A stretch of DNA of 64,000 nucleotides from Calliopum simillimum (GCA_951812925.1 OX638369.1:23279329-23343328), one strand, 5' to 3'; numbered from the stretch's first letter, positions 11,561 through 24,290 are shown. Notes: a model not told the origin generated them from the sequence alone. Numbers and translations are program-made.

Positions 11561-13255
11561 ATGGCTTCTAGGGCTTGCAAGATATAATAGGTTATGACGA
11601 AAAGTGTCGCGGACCTGATATTTTACACCTAATGCGAAATTGAAAAATATATTTAAAATATGTTCAAGATGCCAAAAATGTAGCCAAAAGAAAAAAATGT
11701 TGCAAAACACAAAAAAGTCGATAATAATCTTAGAAAACACGAAAAATTATAAATTTGAAATTGAATCTAAGCAAATTAATCAAAACTAACTGGCGTCAAA
11801 AATCACTAGAAAGTTTACAAATGCACTTTAAGCGCCGCAAAACAGACCACAGGAGGCATTGACATTAAAATATAAATATAGATAATGAAAGACTGATTTA
11901 TATACCCACGACAATACTGCCAAATAACACCAAAAGCTGAATTTAATTGATTGACCCTGCTTAAGGACAAAAAAAAAAAAAAAAAACTAAAGAAAATCAA
12001 TAACTCCAATCCTCTTAAACAAATTAGTAGTAGAAGAAAGGTTCACACCTCCCTTGAGGAACAGGCTGCTAATGTATTACAAGTACCTACACAGTATAAA
12101 TGAAAAAACTCAAATGTTTTTTTCTTGGACAACAAATGACTTTGAATCAGTAGCAACAAAAGATTCAAAGAATTTAGAAGATTCGTCGTATTCGTCGTTC
12201 GTTGCCAACCAGCAGAGAAATAGCAAAAAATCCTAACTTTGATATGGAAGTGGAAATAAAGCACTATATATACAACAAGCCAGAAAAAAACCGAACAACC
12301 AAAATAAAAACCAAAAAAAAAAGATTTTTGTGTTTCTGGCATCAATGGTGGCATCATGTCAAGTTGTTGCTGCTGTTGTTGTTGTTGCTTTTGTTGCTGT
12401 AGTCAGTGTCACGATATCGCATCACTGTGTGCCAGTTGTGTGCCAAGAAAGTCATCAATCTATGCCAACATAAAAAATTCCATATACCTACAGTGGGACA
12501 CACAGGACACATAGCAAAGTAGACGATGACGCCTGTAATGGAGAAAGAGACGAAAAATAGCATAGTGAAGAAAAGACGTTAAATCTGTAAAAAGTATGAA
12601 TTGCAAGTAGCGCTTACACACACACTAAGGCAACACATGGACACAAAACATTGTTGTGTTCTGCTGCTGCTGCTGGTTTTGTCAGTGTGTATACTGTAGG
12701 TGTGCATACATATATTGATGTGTCTCTGTATGTGTTTTATCATTCATTTGTTGATTTTGTAACATTTTTTTGTGTTACAAATTTGTTTTGCTTTTTCATT
12801 TTTTTGAACTAAAAAGAGAAATATTTCGTTTTTTAAGAAATTGGGAAATGTACATTACATAGTGAAGCACTAATGACACTTTTTTGATATAATTTTTTCT
12901 TTAAATTTAAGCACTAGGGATGCCTTAAAAGTCTTGTAATGAATTATATAATTTGTGGAGGGCCTGGAGTGATTGCGAGATGTAATTTAATACACAAACA
13001 GTTATATATTTTAGCATAATTTTAATGTGAAAACGACAGATGGTATAGAAATTTAGTCAAGTTTTAAGTTGTATTTTCCTATTAGTAAAAAAAATGTTAA
13101 ATTGTGGCTGTTCACATATTACGTATTGAATTTTCGACCAATTTTGACCCCCCCTCCCCGGTTGTAATGCAACGCCTCTAATTACGCTTTAGCAACTTTT
13201 ACACACTTTAATCGAACCCATACGTTAATCAGAAGTGGAAAAGCTTTCATACCGC
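11561..13255. other. Gene-free stretch with microsatellites
   Basis: Contains a (TTGTTGCTG)-like tract at about 12360-12400 and CTG repeats at about 12660-12676. No supported gene or element. Confidence 0.5.
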
Positions 13256-13685
13256 ATGGCTCCCGGAAATAACGCCATAGGAAATAAAGGCAGAAATAAC
13301 GCCAGAAATTTTTTTTGGAAATAACGCCTATGGCGTTATTTCAGGGAGCCCAAAATTCTGGCGTTATTTTCATTTTGTTTTGGAAATAAATAAAACCAAA
13401 AATTAACTAGAAAATAACGCCAGAAAAGTTTTTGGCTTTATTTCTGGCGATATTTCCAAACAATTTTATGGCGCTATTTCCTATGGCGTTATTTCCTTTT
13501 CCTAAGCTACATTATTTTTGGAAATAACGCCATAATTTTTGGAAATAATGCCGGAAAAGTTTTTGGCTTTATTTCCAAAACAAAATGGAAATAACGCCAG
13601 AGTTTTGTATGAAGATTTTTCCGGCGTTATTTCCAAAAAATTTTCTGGCGTTATTTCCTATGGCGTTATTTCAGGGAGCCATACC
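13256..13685. mobile_element. Short inverted-repeat element packed with GGAAATAACGCC motifs
   Basis: The ends are inverted copies of each other (ATGGCTCCCGGAAATAACG at the left, and TTATTTCAGGGAGCCAT at the right). Inside, AAATAACGCC occurs six times and its complement GGCGTTATTT six times, plus decayed versions, joined by oligo-T/oligo-A. All pieces can pair with one another in many registers. No coding capacity. It looks like a MITE or fold-back unit assembled from a ~25 bp motif; class unknown. Confidence 0.75.
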
Positions 13686-14228
13686 ACATACCACTGCTAT
13701 TGATGGTGTGAGTCTACGAGAAAAATATTCAATGAGATTTATTATCTTTGCTTTGAATCACTCGCTGAATTCTTCAACTCGTTGCTTTGCCACTCTCTCT
13801 GTCTCTCGATATATGAAATAGCGAAGTTCCAAACACAATTTTACATGGGTGTCTGTAAATGATTTGTAGGACCATAGACTATTCCAAAACTAGTTTCAAA
13901 ACTACATTGTGGGAAAGCCCGGATAGTTCAAACTCCGGTCCTATCATTGTCATTGGACGCAACCAATTGTTCTCTTATAAGTATATGGAGGCAAAAAAGG
14001 CCACAATTCTCTTTTCGCATTACAAATAGACTACAAATATAAATTTCACACAAAATCGTCACCAGACTCTGCATTCAATGTGCTTAAGAGTTTGTTTTAT
14101 ATTTCTGAGCATAATGTTTAGGGTTCGAATGCAAGTGCGGGTGAAATTTTTTCATTTATTATTTTTTTATTAAATTATACCTCGTTTATGTTGAGAAGTA
14201 TTTAATTTTTCGCTCCAAAGACTAATAA
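13686..14228. other. Gene-free stretch
   Basis: No feature I can support. An oligo-T region lies at about 14145-14175 just before the next repeat. Confidence 0.5.
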
Positions 14229-14511
14229 CACAGTCCTGCGTTTTTGAAAAAGTTAAAAAAGTATGAAATGAGAGTAGGTGATTTTTATGGATTTTTGATC
14301 GCTAAATCCGAATTTGCTCCATCACGTCTGAAATCCAAGTTATCCTTGATTTAAAGTGCAGAAAACGCTATTTTCAAACATATGGTGTACATCCTGAAAG
14401 AAGTCTAGTTCACTTTTGACAGCGGCATTGAATAGCCCTGAGCTTCTTCTTTAAAGCATACTTTTAACTTTTTCAATTAAATCATTAGTTTCCGAGATAT
14501 CATCCATTGAA
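14229..14511 (+). mobile_element. Fold-back element FB-A, single-arm copy
   Basis: Begins ACACAGTCCTGCG like 8441 and stays collinear with that left arm through TTTCCGAGATATCATCCA before breaking off at about 14511. There is no loop or opposite arm. The left flank ATA is the same as at the other copies. It is either a truncated insertion or the product of arm loss by recombination. Confidence 0.88.
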
Positions 14512-14604
14512 TCCGCAGCCTTACGGGAAAAGGCCTTTTGAAGCGCTTATTTGCAATGTGGTGGCAGGCGTTCTTTTAATTTAAAAAAAAAAAATTAAAC
14601 GACC

Positions 14605-14990
14605 GCAAGAGTGTACGAACCTACGACCTTCCGTGTGATAGATAAAAACATATTATTTTTACTTACATTTACAAACTCGTTAGACCACTACACCATTGCC
14701 AGATATGATGAAGAGGTATTAAATTTGTATATTTTAAGCAAATGTTGTCCAAACAGAGTTTGACGTTCGAATACTTCCTACAGCCTTACATAGAATCATT
14801 GTGTAATCAGTTTCAATTTAATTAAAGAAAAATTAGTAAATCAGTGAAAGAAAAATAAAAATGTTGATTAAAAAATAATTTTATATAAAAAAAAACTAAT
14901 GTAAAAAAAAATAAGATAAAATAAAAAATATTTTATAAAAAAATAAAAATAAAACAACCAGCGCTGGGCTCGAACCTATGTTTTTCTTAC
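14605..14990 (-). other. tRNA-like internal promoter boxes (possible SINE or tRNA fossil)
   Basis: On the minus strand 14696-14684 reads ATGGTGTAGTGGT, close to a Pol III A box, followed about 60 bases later by GGTCGTAGGTTCGTAC (14627-14612), close to a B box. The segment in between includes CTATCACACGGAAGG, reminiscent of a tRNA-Asp anticodon arm. A second B-box-like string AGGTTCGAGCCC lies at about 14977-14966. Box spacing is longer than in a normal tRNA and no acceptor stem is evident, so this is not a functional tRNA. A tRNA-derived SINE or decayed tRNA pseudogene is possible. Confidence 0.3.
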
Positions 14991-17266
14991 AGCAGACTTA
15001 CAAAAGTCATTGTGTAAGTGCTTCTAAATTTCTATGGGGACAAGCGCTTTTAAAGTGATTGGTTAAGAAGCGCTTGCAATTTTTCCTCTTGGGTGGTGAC
15101 AAGGTATTGGCCATCTAGTACAAAAAGTCAAAATAATAATACAAAAACAAGCAGCAAAAAAAAAAAAAAAACAATGTTAGGTATACAAAAATTTTGACGA
15201 TTTTGCATTTTGTAAAGTACGTGTACTTAGACATTCGTTGTCGTCTTTTGCCATTTTTTGTTGTTGTTGTTTTTATATCTGTATTTAGCCTCAAGGCGTC
15301 ATAGGTGTTGCCCAACAAAAAAAAGAAAAGAAAATAAAATAAAAAATTTTACAACGTTTGCTAAACTAAATTTAAGGTTACACTGTAGGGTTGCCAACTT
15401 CGGCAAGGTTAGCACAAACAGCAGGAGCTGAAAAACAATAAAAAACAGCAACAAAAAAGTGTAGAAAAGCACAAAAGAAAAAGCGAAATTTGCACTCATG
15501 ATGATTTATGTGTGTTAATAACTTAATTTCACAAGAACAGTGAAAGAGCAAAAGAAAAAGTAGGCACAAAAAACACTTTGACCTGCACACACATACAGAA
15601 TCACAAAGAAAGAAATGCTAAATAAAACATTTTTCACACCTTATTTTTTGTTGTTTTTTATTTTCTCTTTGTTGCCATATTTTGGCAACAGCAGTTGTGT
15701 GTGTGTGTGTGTGTAAAAAACTGAATTGGCAATAATGCGTAGAATACATAATACATCATTGTATTGTAAAATTTTTGCCGCTTTTGTTCATGTGTGCGCG
15801 TATTGTGTATATTTGTGTGTGTGGGTAAGGAGTGCTCCTTTTTTAGTGCTGATAAATGACAACTTATTTTTCAGTTTAAAATTTTTGTGTGCCATTTGAC
15901 TTTTTTTTATTAAAAAATTACACCGATTTATAAATTTTTTCAATTGTTGATATTTTTTTGCCAAAACGACTCGCTTACAAATCGGTGGAACTTACTTATA
16001 ACAAACTTCTATGCAACGAATCTTTCCCTATTACGAATTTATTTTACGCATACCGCTTTTTTGGCTCTGCTTTTTGTATGTTTGTTCTCCTTATAACGAA
16101 TTTTCATATTTGCTATTACATCCTTTTATTCCTTTCGATTCACCACCTCGGATTTTGCTGAAATTTGATACTTCTTTTGAGGCCAAAACCAACTAAAATT
16201 AAAAAAATAATTTTTTTAATTCTTTTTGTTGGGTTTTGGAGGTGTGGAAAAAGTGAAAATATCGGCAAATAATGACAAACACAGCTTCAGATAATTGTTC
16301 TTAATTTAGGCTTAACTTGACCTATTTCCATGTTCATATTAAGGGTCTGCAGAAGACGTCTTTTTGGAGTTTTATGATAATTTGTTTCAAGATACATTAT
16401 GTCTTGTACTTCTTTTTCATTAGTCAAACGCTTTAGTTCAGTGTCGGGTGAAAATGTTTTGATAGCGCTTGGCTATGAAAGAAGAAAAACAAATACTGCA
16501 CAGAACTGTCTTGTTTAATTTGTTTCAATTTAGTTCAGTGCACTTGCTGAAGTTGTTGTATACACTCATTTTGCAGTGGCAAGAGTACTTTTTAGTTTCC
16601 TTTTGTGCTTTTTTTTGTATTAACGCTCCTTCTCTTTTGCGAGAAAACTCACACTGATCCGAAGTATTTGTTTGTATTAACTACAGTACACTGAAGTGTT
16701 TGTTAGAAACAGGTTTTCTTTTTGACACTGCTAAAACAAGACAGTGTACTTCAAAATGAAATAAGTGTAGATTTGAATCTTGAAATTTTTGGATCAAATA
16801 CTTCAGCTTAGTGCTAAATGTGTGAGTAAAGAAAAGTGCGGGCCACTAGTTCAGGCCAACTTCGAAAGGGTATTGAATTGACTGTGAGCATAAGGGTAGT
16901 TTTTTTGTATTCGACAAAAAGTATTAAATTAAATACTTTTTTTGTACTAAAATTACAAAAAAACACTCCACGTGATATTTTTTTTTGAAACTAAATAAAT
17001 CCAATTTCACTTATATATGAACTCATAATCCTTAAAAAATATGAAACCGATACGGCTCCACAAGTTGTCCATAACTTGGACAACCCTTAACCGATTTTCA
17101 TGATCTGACCTGTTTTCAAAAGGTGGTGAATGCAAAAATGTACTATGATTAATATTTTTTTAGTTCTAAGATTAATACAAACTGCTAAATTCGCTCTAAT
17201 TTTTTTTTCGAATTTTAGAAATTGCTAAAAAAAGTTCCACCATTCTGCGTTAAAGTTAATCCTAAT
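14991..17266. other. Gene-free AT-rich stretch with a GT microsatellite
   Basis: Open frames on both strands are low-complexity K/F-rich shadows. A (GT)n run lies at about 15693-15713. Nothing coding is supported. Confidence 0.5.
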
Positions 17267-19183
17267 CACGGTGGTTTTTAAAAAATTTCAACTTTTTGAA
17301 ATACCACCCGCGATTTTTTTCGGGGATAGTGTTGGGGGACCCTTCTAGTATCAGAATCCGGGAACCGCGAAATCGAACGTCCAGCCGTTTTTTTTTTTTT
17401 GACTTTTTAGTTTTTTTAACGATTTTTGAGAATGTCTCGGATTTATATACATATTATGTACACATATATATGTATGTACGTACATATATATACTTGTATA
17501 TGTATATATGTGTAATATATATACATGTATATATATATACATACATGCATACATACATATAAAAGGTATCGTTTCCGCACCATTTATTTAAAAAAAAAAT
17601 CGGTTTTTTCGTATATAAAAAAACACAAACAAAAACCGGATACAGCAATAGTCACTCCAGATGTGATTTTTGATGCTTAATCCGAATCCGGTCTTAGAAT
17701 TGCTCTATTACTTCTGGACTTTGAGATATCCCTACATATATGTATAAAGGACACCACTTTTTTTCCTGTTTTTGAAGTTATATAACAAGATAAGATAATA
17801 TTATGCCGTAAAATCTGGTATGACAGTTAATAGCCCTAGTTTTTTTCTTGAAAACTCAATCAAACCGATAACGATATCTTTTTTTTTGTCGGAGATATCT
17901 TTACCTAAAAAGTTAAAAAAGTGCAAAAACACGATTTTTGGCTATATTGGATGTTATATTCAGGACACACAAAATTCTTCTGTGAATTTCTATTACCAGA
18001 AACATTTAGTACTTTCTTTTGGCTTTCAATTGAGCTATTAAATGTTCATCTGCAATATTTCTTTACAAAGTTATGACCATTTAAAAATTACATTATGAAG
18101 TGCAAACTCACAGGGGTGCCACTAAAATATAGTGTACGAGTATTTCTTATATACGTATTGCTGCAACATGTCGTCTTAAAATAGTCATAACTTTTAAGAA
18201 AACTATTACAAGAGACCACTTGTTAGCTCATTTTGAAGATAAAGAATGGTTTTAAATGTGTCGGTTAGTAAAAAAGAGCAGACGAGTTTCGTCCGTACTG
18301 TATACAACCTCAAATATAGCCGAAAACCGAGATTTTTCACTTTGAGTTTCATGGTGTGATTTTAAAGTTAACATAACTTTGCAGAGAAATATTGCAGATA
18401 AACATTTAATAGCTCAATTGAAAGCCAAAAAAAAGTACTAAATGTTTCTGGTAATAGAAATTCACAGAAGAATTTTGTGTGTCCTGCATATAACATCCAA
18501 TATAGCCAAAAATCGTGTTTTTGCACTTTTTTAACTTTTTAGGTAAAGATATCTCCGACAAAAAAAAAGATATCGTTATCGGTTTGATTGAGTTTTCAAG
18601 AAAAAAACTAGGGCTATTAACTGTCATACCAGATTTTACGGCATAATATTATCTTATCTTGTTATATAACTTCAAAAACAGGAAAAAAAGTGGTGTCCTT
18701 TATACATATATGTAGGGATATCTCAAAGTCCAGAAGTAATAGAGCAATTCTAAGACCGGATTCGGATTAAGCATCAAAAATCACATCTGGAGTGACTATT
18801 GCTGTATCCGGTTTTTGTTTGTGTTTTTTTATATACGAAAAAACCGATTTTTTTTTTTAAATAAATGGTGCGGAAACGATACCTTTAATATGTATGTATG
18901 CATGTATGTATATATATATACATGTATATATATTACACATATATACATATACAAGTATATATATGTACGTACATACATATATATGTGTACATAATATGTA
19001 TATAAATCCGAGACATTCTCAAAAATCGTTAAAAAAACTAAAAAGTCAAAAAAAAAAAAAACGGCTGGACGTTCGATTTCGCGGTTCCCGGATTCTGATA
19101 CTAGAAGGGTCCCCCAACACTATCCCCGAAAAAAATCGCGGGTGGTATTTCAAAAAGTTGAAATTTTTTAAAAACAACCGTGT
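17267..19183. mobile_element. Giant fold-back element FB-B with ~800 bp arms
   Basis: Left arm 17267 to about 18073 and right arm about 18371-19183 are near-identical inverted copies. Their mirrored translated frames (17820-18041 plus, 18406-18627 minus) differ at 2 of 73 residues. Outer ends are CACGGTGG and CAACCGTGT, the right one followed by AAT. Each arm contains a TATATACATA-rich palindromic tract, CAGGACACACAAAATTC-like sequence, ATAGCCCTAG and TCGGAGATATCTTTACC. The ~300 bp loop is a diverged tandem relative of the arm interior (CATAACTTT recurs about 187 bases apart). No transposase is present. Open frames here are mirror artefacts of the repeat. Confidence 0.92.
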
Positions 19184-21959
19184 AATGGTAGAATTGGGTT
19201 ATATTATTCGTTATAATGTAAACTTTACCAGAAAAAGGCTGCTGAACAATGAATTCACGTGCATAATTTTTTTATGCCATAAAAAATTTAAATAAAAAAT
19301 TAATCGATATATATTAATATGCAAGATAAAAATTTGTCCTCCTATTTTTACTATGCTAGAAATGGAGCACGACTTTGAATTATACACCATTTGAAAGGTA
19401 TTTGTGTGTAAATGTGCATTAAGTCAAAATTATTTTAATATTTTGCCAGGTAAGAAAATATGTAAATTTTTCAATATTAATAACGTCAAAATACGCGGCC
19501 CCACAGAGCTGAAAAGAGGATACAGCACAAAAGGAAAGACAAAAAGCTGACTGACGCTGACTTCATGTTTTTTGTTTTTTTTTCGTTTAACACATGTCAT
19601 TATGCCACGGATGATAAATGAGCTTTCTTATTTTGTATCAAATAGCAAAGAAAGCACTTAAACTGTCCAAAATTAACAAAATTATTAAAAAATTTGTGGC
19701 CAAATTTTGAACATTGAGTGATTCTAGTAACTCTAAAACGCTGCACGAAAAATATCTGCCGCTTGCAATCACTTTATTTTAAAGCTTTCTCAAATATTTA
19801 AATAGGTGCCGGACACAATGCTATTCCAAACCACAGCAATTTTTTACATATTTCAAGAGCCCCAAAAATCAAATCAAAATCAGCAACAAGTAATTGACAG
19901 ACTTGACTTATATTGATTGTCTTACTCCAATCTTCACAATTATCATCTTCTGCCGAACGATATTATCACATAGTTTTTTCTGCCATCAGCTTCCTAACTA
20001 TTATCACCTTACTCAAAGCAAAAGTTGTCATTAATTTTCGATTCTATGAGCAAATAATTGTTCATTATTTTTGATTATAATCAAAAAGGGACATTTATTT
20101 TTCTCTTATTGAAACTTTATAAAGTAAATTTTTGATACAAGATCTAAGCAAAAATAACAAAGTTGCATTAAGCAATATCTTCTTTGGCTAAAAAGGAGAG
20201 CTGCTAAGCCTGGCACAGGTTTGTGGTTCAAAATGAACATCTTTAGCGCTTGTCTTTACTATAACACATAAATATTGTTGTTATTTAAAACGTTTGTTGC
20301 TATACATTCACACTATCATCTTCTTCCTTACTTCGGGCTATTCAGTTTTTTTTTTCTTCATTTTATCCTGCTGCTGTCATTCTCATTCAGTGTCTTTCTA
20401 CTTAAAGGATTAACAAGCATTTTCACAAGGGTTTTATTGTGTCAATCGAAATGGTTCTTGAATGCTGCAAAAGTAGCATGTAGTAACATATTTTGTGCTT
20501 TCTTTGAAGATTTTAAAGTAACCAAACTATTAAGTAAGTTTAAGGACAAGAAGTTGTTGAGCTGCTGAATAAATATGAAAGAACTTGTTATAAAGTATCG
20601 ATACACAAAAGTCTTTACTCAAATTTTGAATTTCTTTTACTTTTTTGAGCAAATTTTCCGCTTTCGTGTGCAAATATGACACAAAAGTTGATGAAACTAA
20701 AAATTATTTTCCATGCAGAATCATCGCAAATGTTGAACTTCAAAATCAGTAGGGAAATTGAGAAGAAAACTTAACAGAAATATTTTTTCAAAAATGCTTT
20801 ATATCTCAAGAAAATCTCATGTATCGAACGACAACTTACTTGTACTATAAATGTATTGGCTTTCTTAAAGTCAGTGTCCCTTACACAACAATCGCTTCCC
20901 TTCACATTGTGGTCGCTGGCTGCTTTCTTGTGGTTTCTTTTATGTCTGCGCAATCCTTTTTGCGTGAACCCAAATTGTAAATTTTCCAAAGTTTCTTCAC
21001 TTTTAATCAGTCTGTCCAAAGTCTATTTGCTTCATCTCTTTTACTATCTACAGTTTTGTCTATAGCGTTTAACCCTTTTGCGTTGCTGCTGCTGTTGCTG
21101 CCATGTAATGCTTCATTGACTTAAAAGCAATTAACCTAGAAAAATCCGTAAGAATCATTTTAAGCCTGCAGAGGACAACAACCACGACAATATACACAAA
21201 AACGTAATAGTAGTAGTAGTACGAGTTTAAGGATAACAGGACAAGCAGTGATTATGCTTAGCAAGTTGACAAAATGCAAGAAGAAGCTTTTACGTTATTG
21301 CTGCGATGGGTTTGTAAGCATTTTGTTTGAAGTGACTTTAGTTTTTGCCCTAAGGTAGTTGGCATCTTTTTAGTAAATCAAAAACTTTTAATGTTAATTG
21401 GTTTTTAGTAGGTGGAAAGTGGTGAGGGGGGGGGGGGGGGAGACACACAGCAAAAGATTACTTTCTTGATCCTTTTAGCGTACCGTAAACGGAATTTCTA
21501 GCATGCAACAAACACAAACGACTTAAGAACATTGTGAGTGGAAGGAGTTGAAGACAAAGCATATTATCAAATTTTAAGATTGGAATGTAAGACAGCAATC
21601 TGCAGGAAAGTAAAGAAAAGTGCTAAAAAATACAGAAAAATAACTCGATTGCTTTAGGTTTAAAGTATGACCCACAAAAATATTTAAAAAAATCTTGGTT
21701 ATAAACTATCAAAATTATTTTCTCTGAAAAATAGAAAAGTAGCTTTGAACTTTAAGAAGATTATATTATCGAACTAGTTTAAATTTATTTTTTTTTAGTT
21801 CCATTTTCATTGCTCTTTAGTCTGAAAGCGACATTTTGGCTTTGGCTAATTTCTTGTATTCTGAATCTTAGTATTTATTTTGGACCAGTTGCTTGCAACA
21901 TTTATTTGAAACATTTCATTTTGAACTTTTGTTTTCTTCCTGCGACTTTTCTAATAGTT
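19184..21959. other. Gene-free stretch
   Basis: About 2.8 kb with no supported gene or element. A run of about 15 G lies at 21426-21440, a short (GTAGTAGTA) tract near 21208, and a GCTGCTGCTGTTGCTG tract near 21087. Low-complexity frames at 20275-20568 and 20856-21065 have no recognisable domains. Confidence 0.5.
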
Positions 21960-24290
21960 TTTAGTGTCATGCGACTTTTTGTCTCATGCAACTTTTTACT
22001 GTCGTATGTTTAGTCATGCAACTTTTTGATCATATGGATTTTTTGGAAAAATTACTGTTCGCTCTTACGACAATTTTGATATTCATATTAATTTGTTCGT
22101 TTGTTACTTTGTTCCCATGATATATTTTTTTTTTTTGTTTCAAGTGATTTAAAAATTATTGAGTTCATTACAATTTTAAAAAATATGCCATTTTTTAATT
22201 TAATGTGACTTTATAATCTCATTCGACTTTTACTACATTAAAATTTTTTTTTTTCTCATGCGATATTCTTTCATTGCTTGCACAGTTTGGTATAAACAAA
22301 TATAAGTTAGTGAGTTTTTTCATACAACTTTGTGGTCAGTAATCGTTTTGTGAATAAGTGTTTTTTAAAGTTTTTGATGTCATGCGATGTACCTATTATT
22401 CTCATGCAGCTTTTTACTTTTATAAGACTTTTTACTTCTTTGGAAATTTTTATACCTTAGCTAATTTTTCATCCAAAGAAGTTTTTGCGCTTACGCAACG
22501 AATGTGCTCATTTTGCCCTCATGTAATATTTAGCTTTTAGGAAATTGTTTGCGCTGCTATTGCTTCTGCTTTTGTCTAGACATGGGTGATTTTTTAGTAA
22601 TTTATGTTATGCGATTTTTCTCTCATGATACTTTTTGTAGCATGCGACTTTTTTCTCTCATGTCGCAAAAGACAATGACCCTAAATACACATCTTGAGAC
22701 ACTTCTGTATAACACCAAAGAGATTAAAACACCACCGCGATATTCTTTTTCGAATCCAATAGAAATTGTTTGGCCTTATATGGTGGAAAGGTCAGAAAAT
22801 ACCATATTTTATCAAAAAAATGTGCTCAAACGAGTACTGCAAAAAAATGGGAAAAAACACCGACTGAAAATGTCGTAAAGGGATGGAATCCTCGCAAAGA
22901 TGTTTATATGATGTCTCTTCAACTAATGGCTACCATGGTTATTATTAAAAAAGCCTCTTTTACTTGATAAATAATCTCAAAGTAAAACATTACTAAAAAG
23001 CAAAATACTTTTGTGACCTTATAAAAAAGATGAATAAATCATTTCTTTGCTTTTTAGGGGATTAGAACACATTATTTTAATTTTTTTATGAAGTGGTATC
23101 ATAGTTAACGTTCCAATGACTCGAAGTTTATAAAAAAAATATTACTTTTCCAAGAATGAAACGGCTAAAAATTGAGTATTAATTCGAATTTTTGAATATT
23201 TTTTGTATGCAAAATACATATGTGACTCACTGTACATATGTAAATATAAGGTAGCGAGTTTTATCCTACGGCTTTGTGGTGAATAATCGTTTTTCTAACT
23301 TAAGTGTTTGTATAAGTTTTTGATATCATGCGTTGTATTATTCTCATGCAACTTTTACTACATTGAAAATTTTACACCTAAGCTTCTTTTTCATCTAAAG
23401 AAGTTTTTGCGCTTACGCAATAAATTTCTTCATTTTGACCTTTTGTAATGATTAGCTTTTAGGAAAATGTTTGTGCTACTATTGCTTCTGCTTTTGTCTA
23501 GGCAAGTTCTTTTGTCATGTGCGATTTTTGAATACTTTATGTCAAGCGATTTTTTCTCTCATGCTACTTTTTGGCTCTCATGCGACTTTTTTCTGTCATG
23601 CGTCTTTTTTTATCTGAAGCGATTTTTGGCTTCATGCACTCGATTTTTATTTTTATAATGTTAAAACTTTTTTGATCTATCATCGATTTTTTATTTTTGA
23701 GTTGTTGCGATTTTTCGTATTTTAATGCAAAGGTTTTGCCTCAAACGTTGTGATATACAGCTTTTAAGCAACTTTTTGTCCTATTATTGCTTCTGATTTT
23801 GTCTTGTCGGGTTTTTTTTTTTTCACTTGGGCGATTTTTTTTATCTCATGCGATTTTTTACTCTCATGTGGCTTTTTATGTGCCATTTTTGCTTTCAAGC
23901 GATTTTGTATTCGATTTTTATTGCTCTTTGACCTCATGAACATTTTTTATCTCAAGAGATTTTGTTTTTATTTTTGGACTTTTCCGATTTTTGGTAGTTT
24001 CTTGTTGATTTAAATGATACTTTTATTTTGATATAAATCTCGTCTAACTTTACAAATTTTATAGTCCATGCACTTTCAAGCTTATTGAAATATTTCATTT
24101 TTAATTTTGATTCTCGTGCGACTTTTTCATTTATACGTTTTTTGCTCTCAATCGTATTTTGAATCTCATGCGATTTTGGATCTGTTGTTGTTTATGTGTT
24201 TTTAAACATTGTTTTCTCTCATGTGATATCTTGATGTTATGAGATTTTAAGCTCGCATGCAACTTTTTCTTTTTTGTGACACCTTTTTGC
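21960..24290 (+). repeat. Degenerate CTCATGCGA-TTTTT repeat field with an internal ~340 bp duplication
   Basis: The motif (T)CTCATGCGA(C/T)TTTTT recurs loosely spaced more than fifteen times, for example near 21968, 21985, 22608, 22640, 23343, 23578, 23846 and 24166. Within it 22297-22640 and about 23240-23510 are direct copies: both carry AATATAAG, TTTGTGGT, AATCGTTTT, GTTTTTGCGCTTACGCAA and CTATTGCTTCTGCTTTTGTC in order. The phase is irregular, so this is a decayed minisatellite. Frames read through it are artefacts. Confidence 0.8.
22655..23234 (+). pseudogene. Tc1-like transposase fossil
   Basis: Two overlapping frames carry pieces of a Tc1-family DDE transposase C-terminus. One includes TMTLNTHLETLL (the degraded QDNDPKHTS region) and SNPIEIVWPYMVE (equivalent to LNPIENLWPYVK). 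The other includes KKWEKTPTEN (EWEKIP region), ending with a diverged C-terminal helix. The right end, TGTGACTCACTGTA near 23222-23235, looks like a Tc1-type CAGTGAGTCACA inverted repeat plus TA. The 5' half is missing and frames are shifted. The insertion separates the two copies of the ~340 bp duplication. Confidence 0.75.

Noticed and set aside
14605..14700. Functional tRNA gene
   Set aside because: Boxes are too far apart and no acceptor stem pairs; kept only as tRNA-like.
17820..18627. Two nearly identical 73-codon frames on opposite strands
   Set aside because: They are mirror images inside the arms of the fold-back element, not a gene pair.
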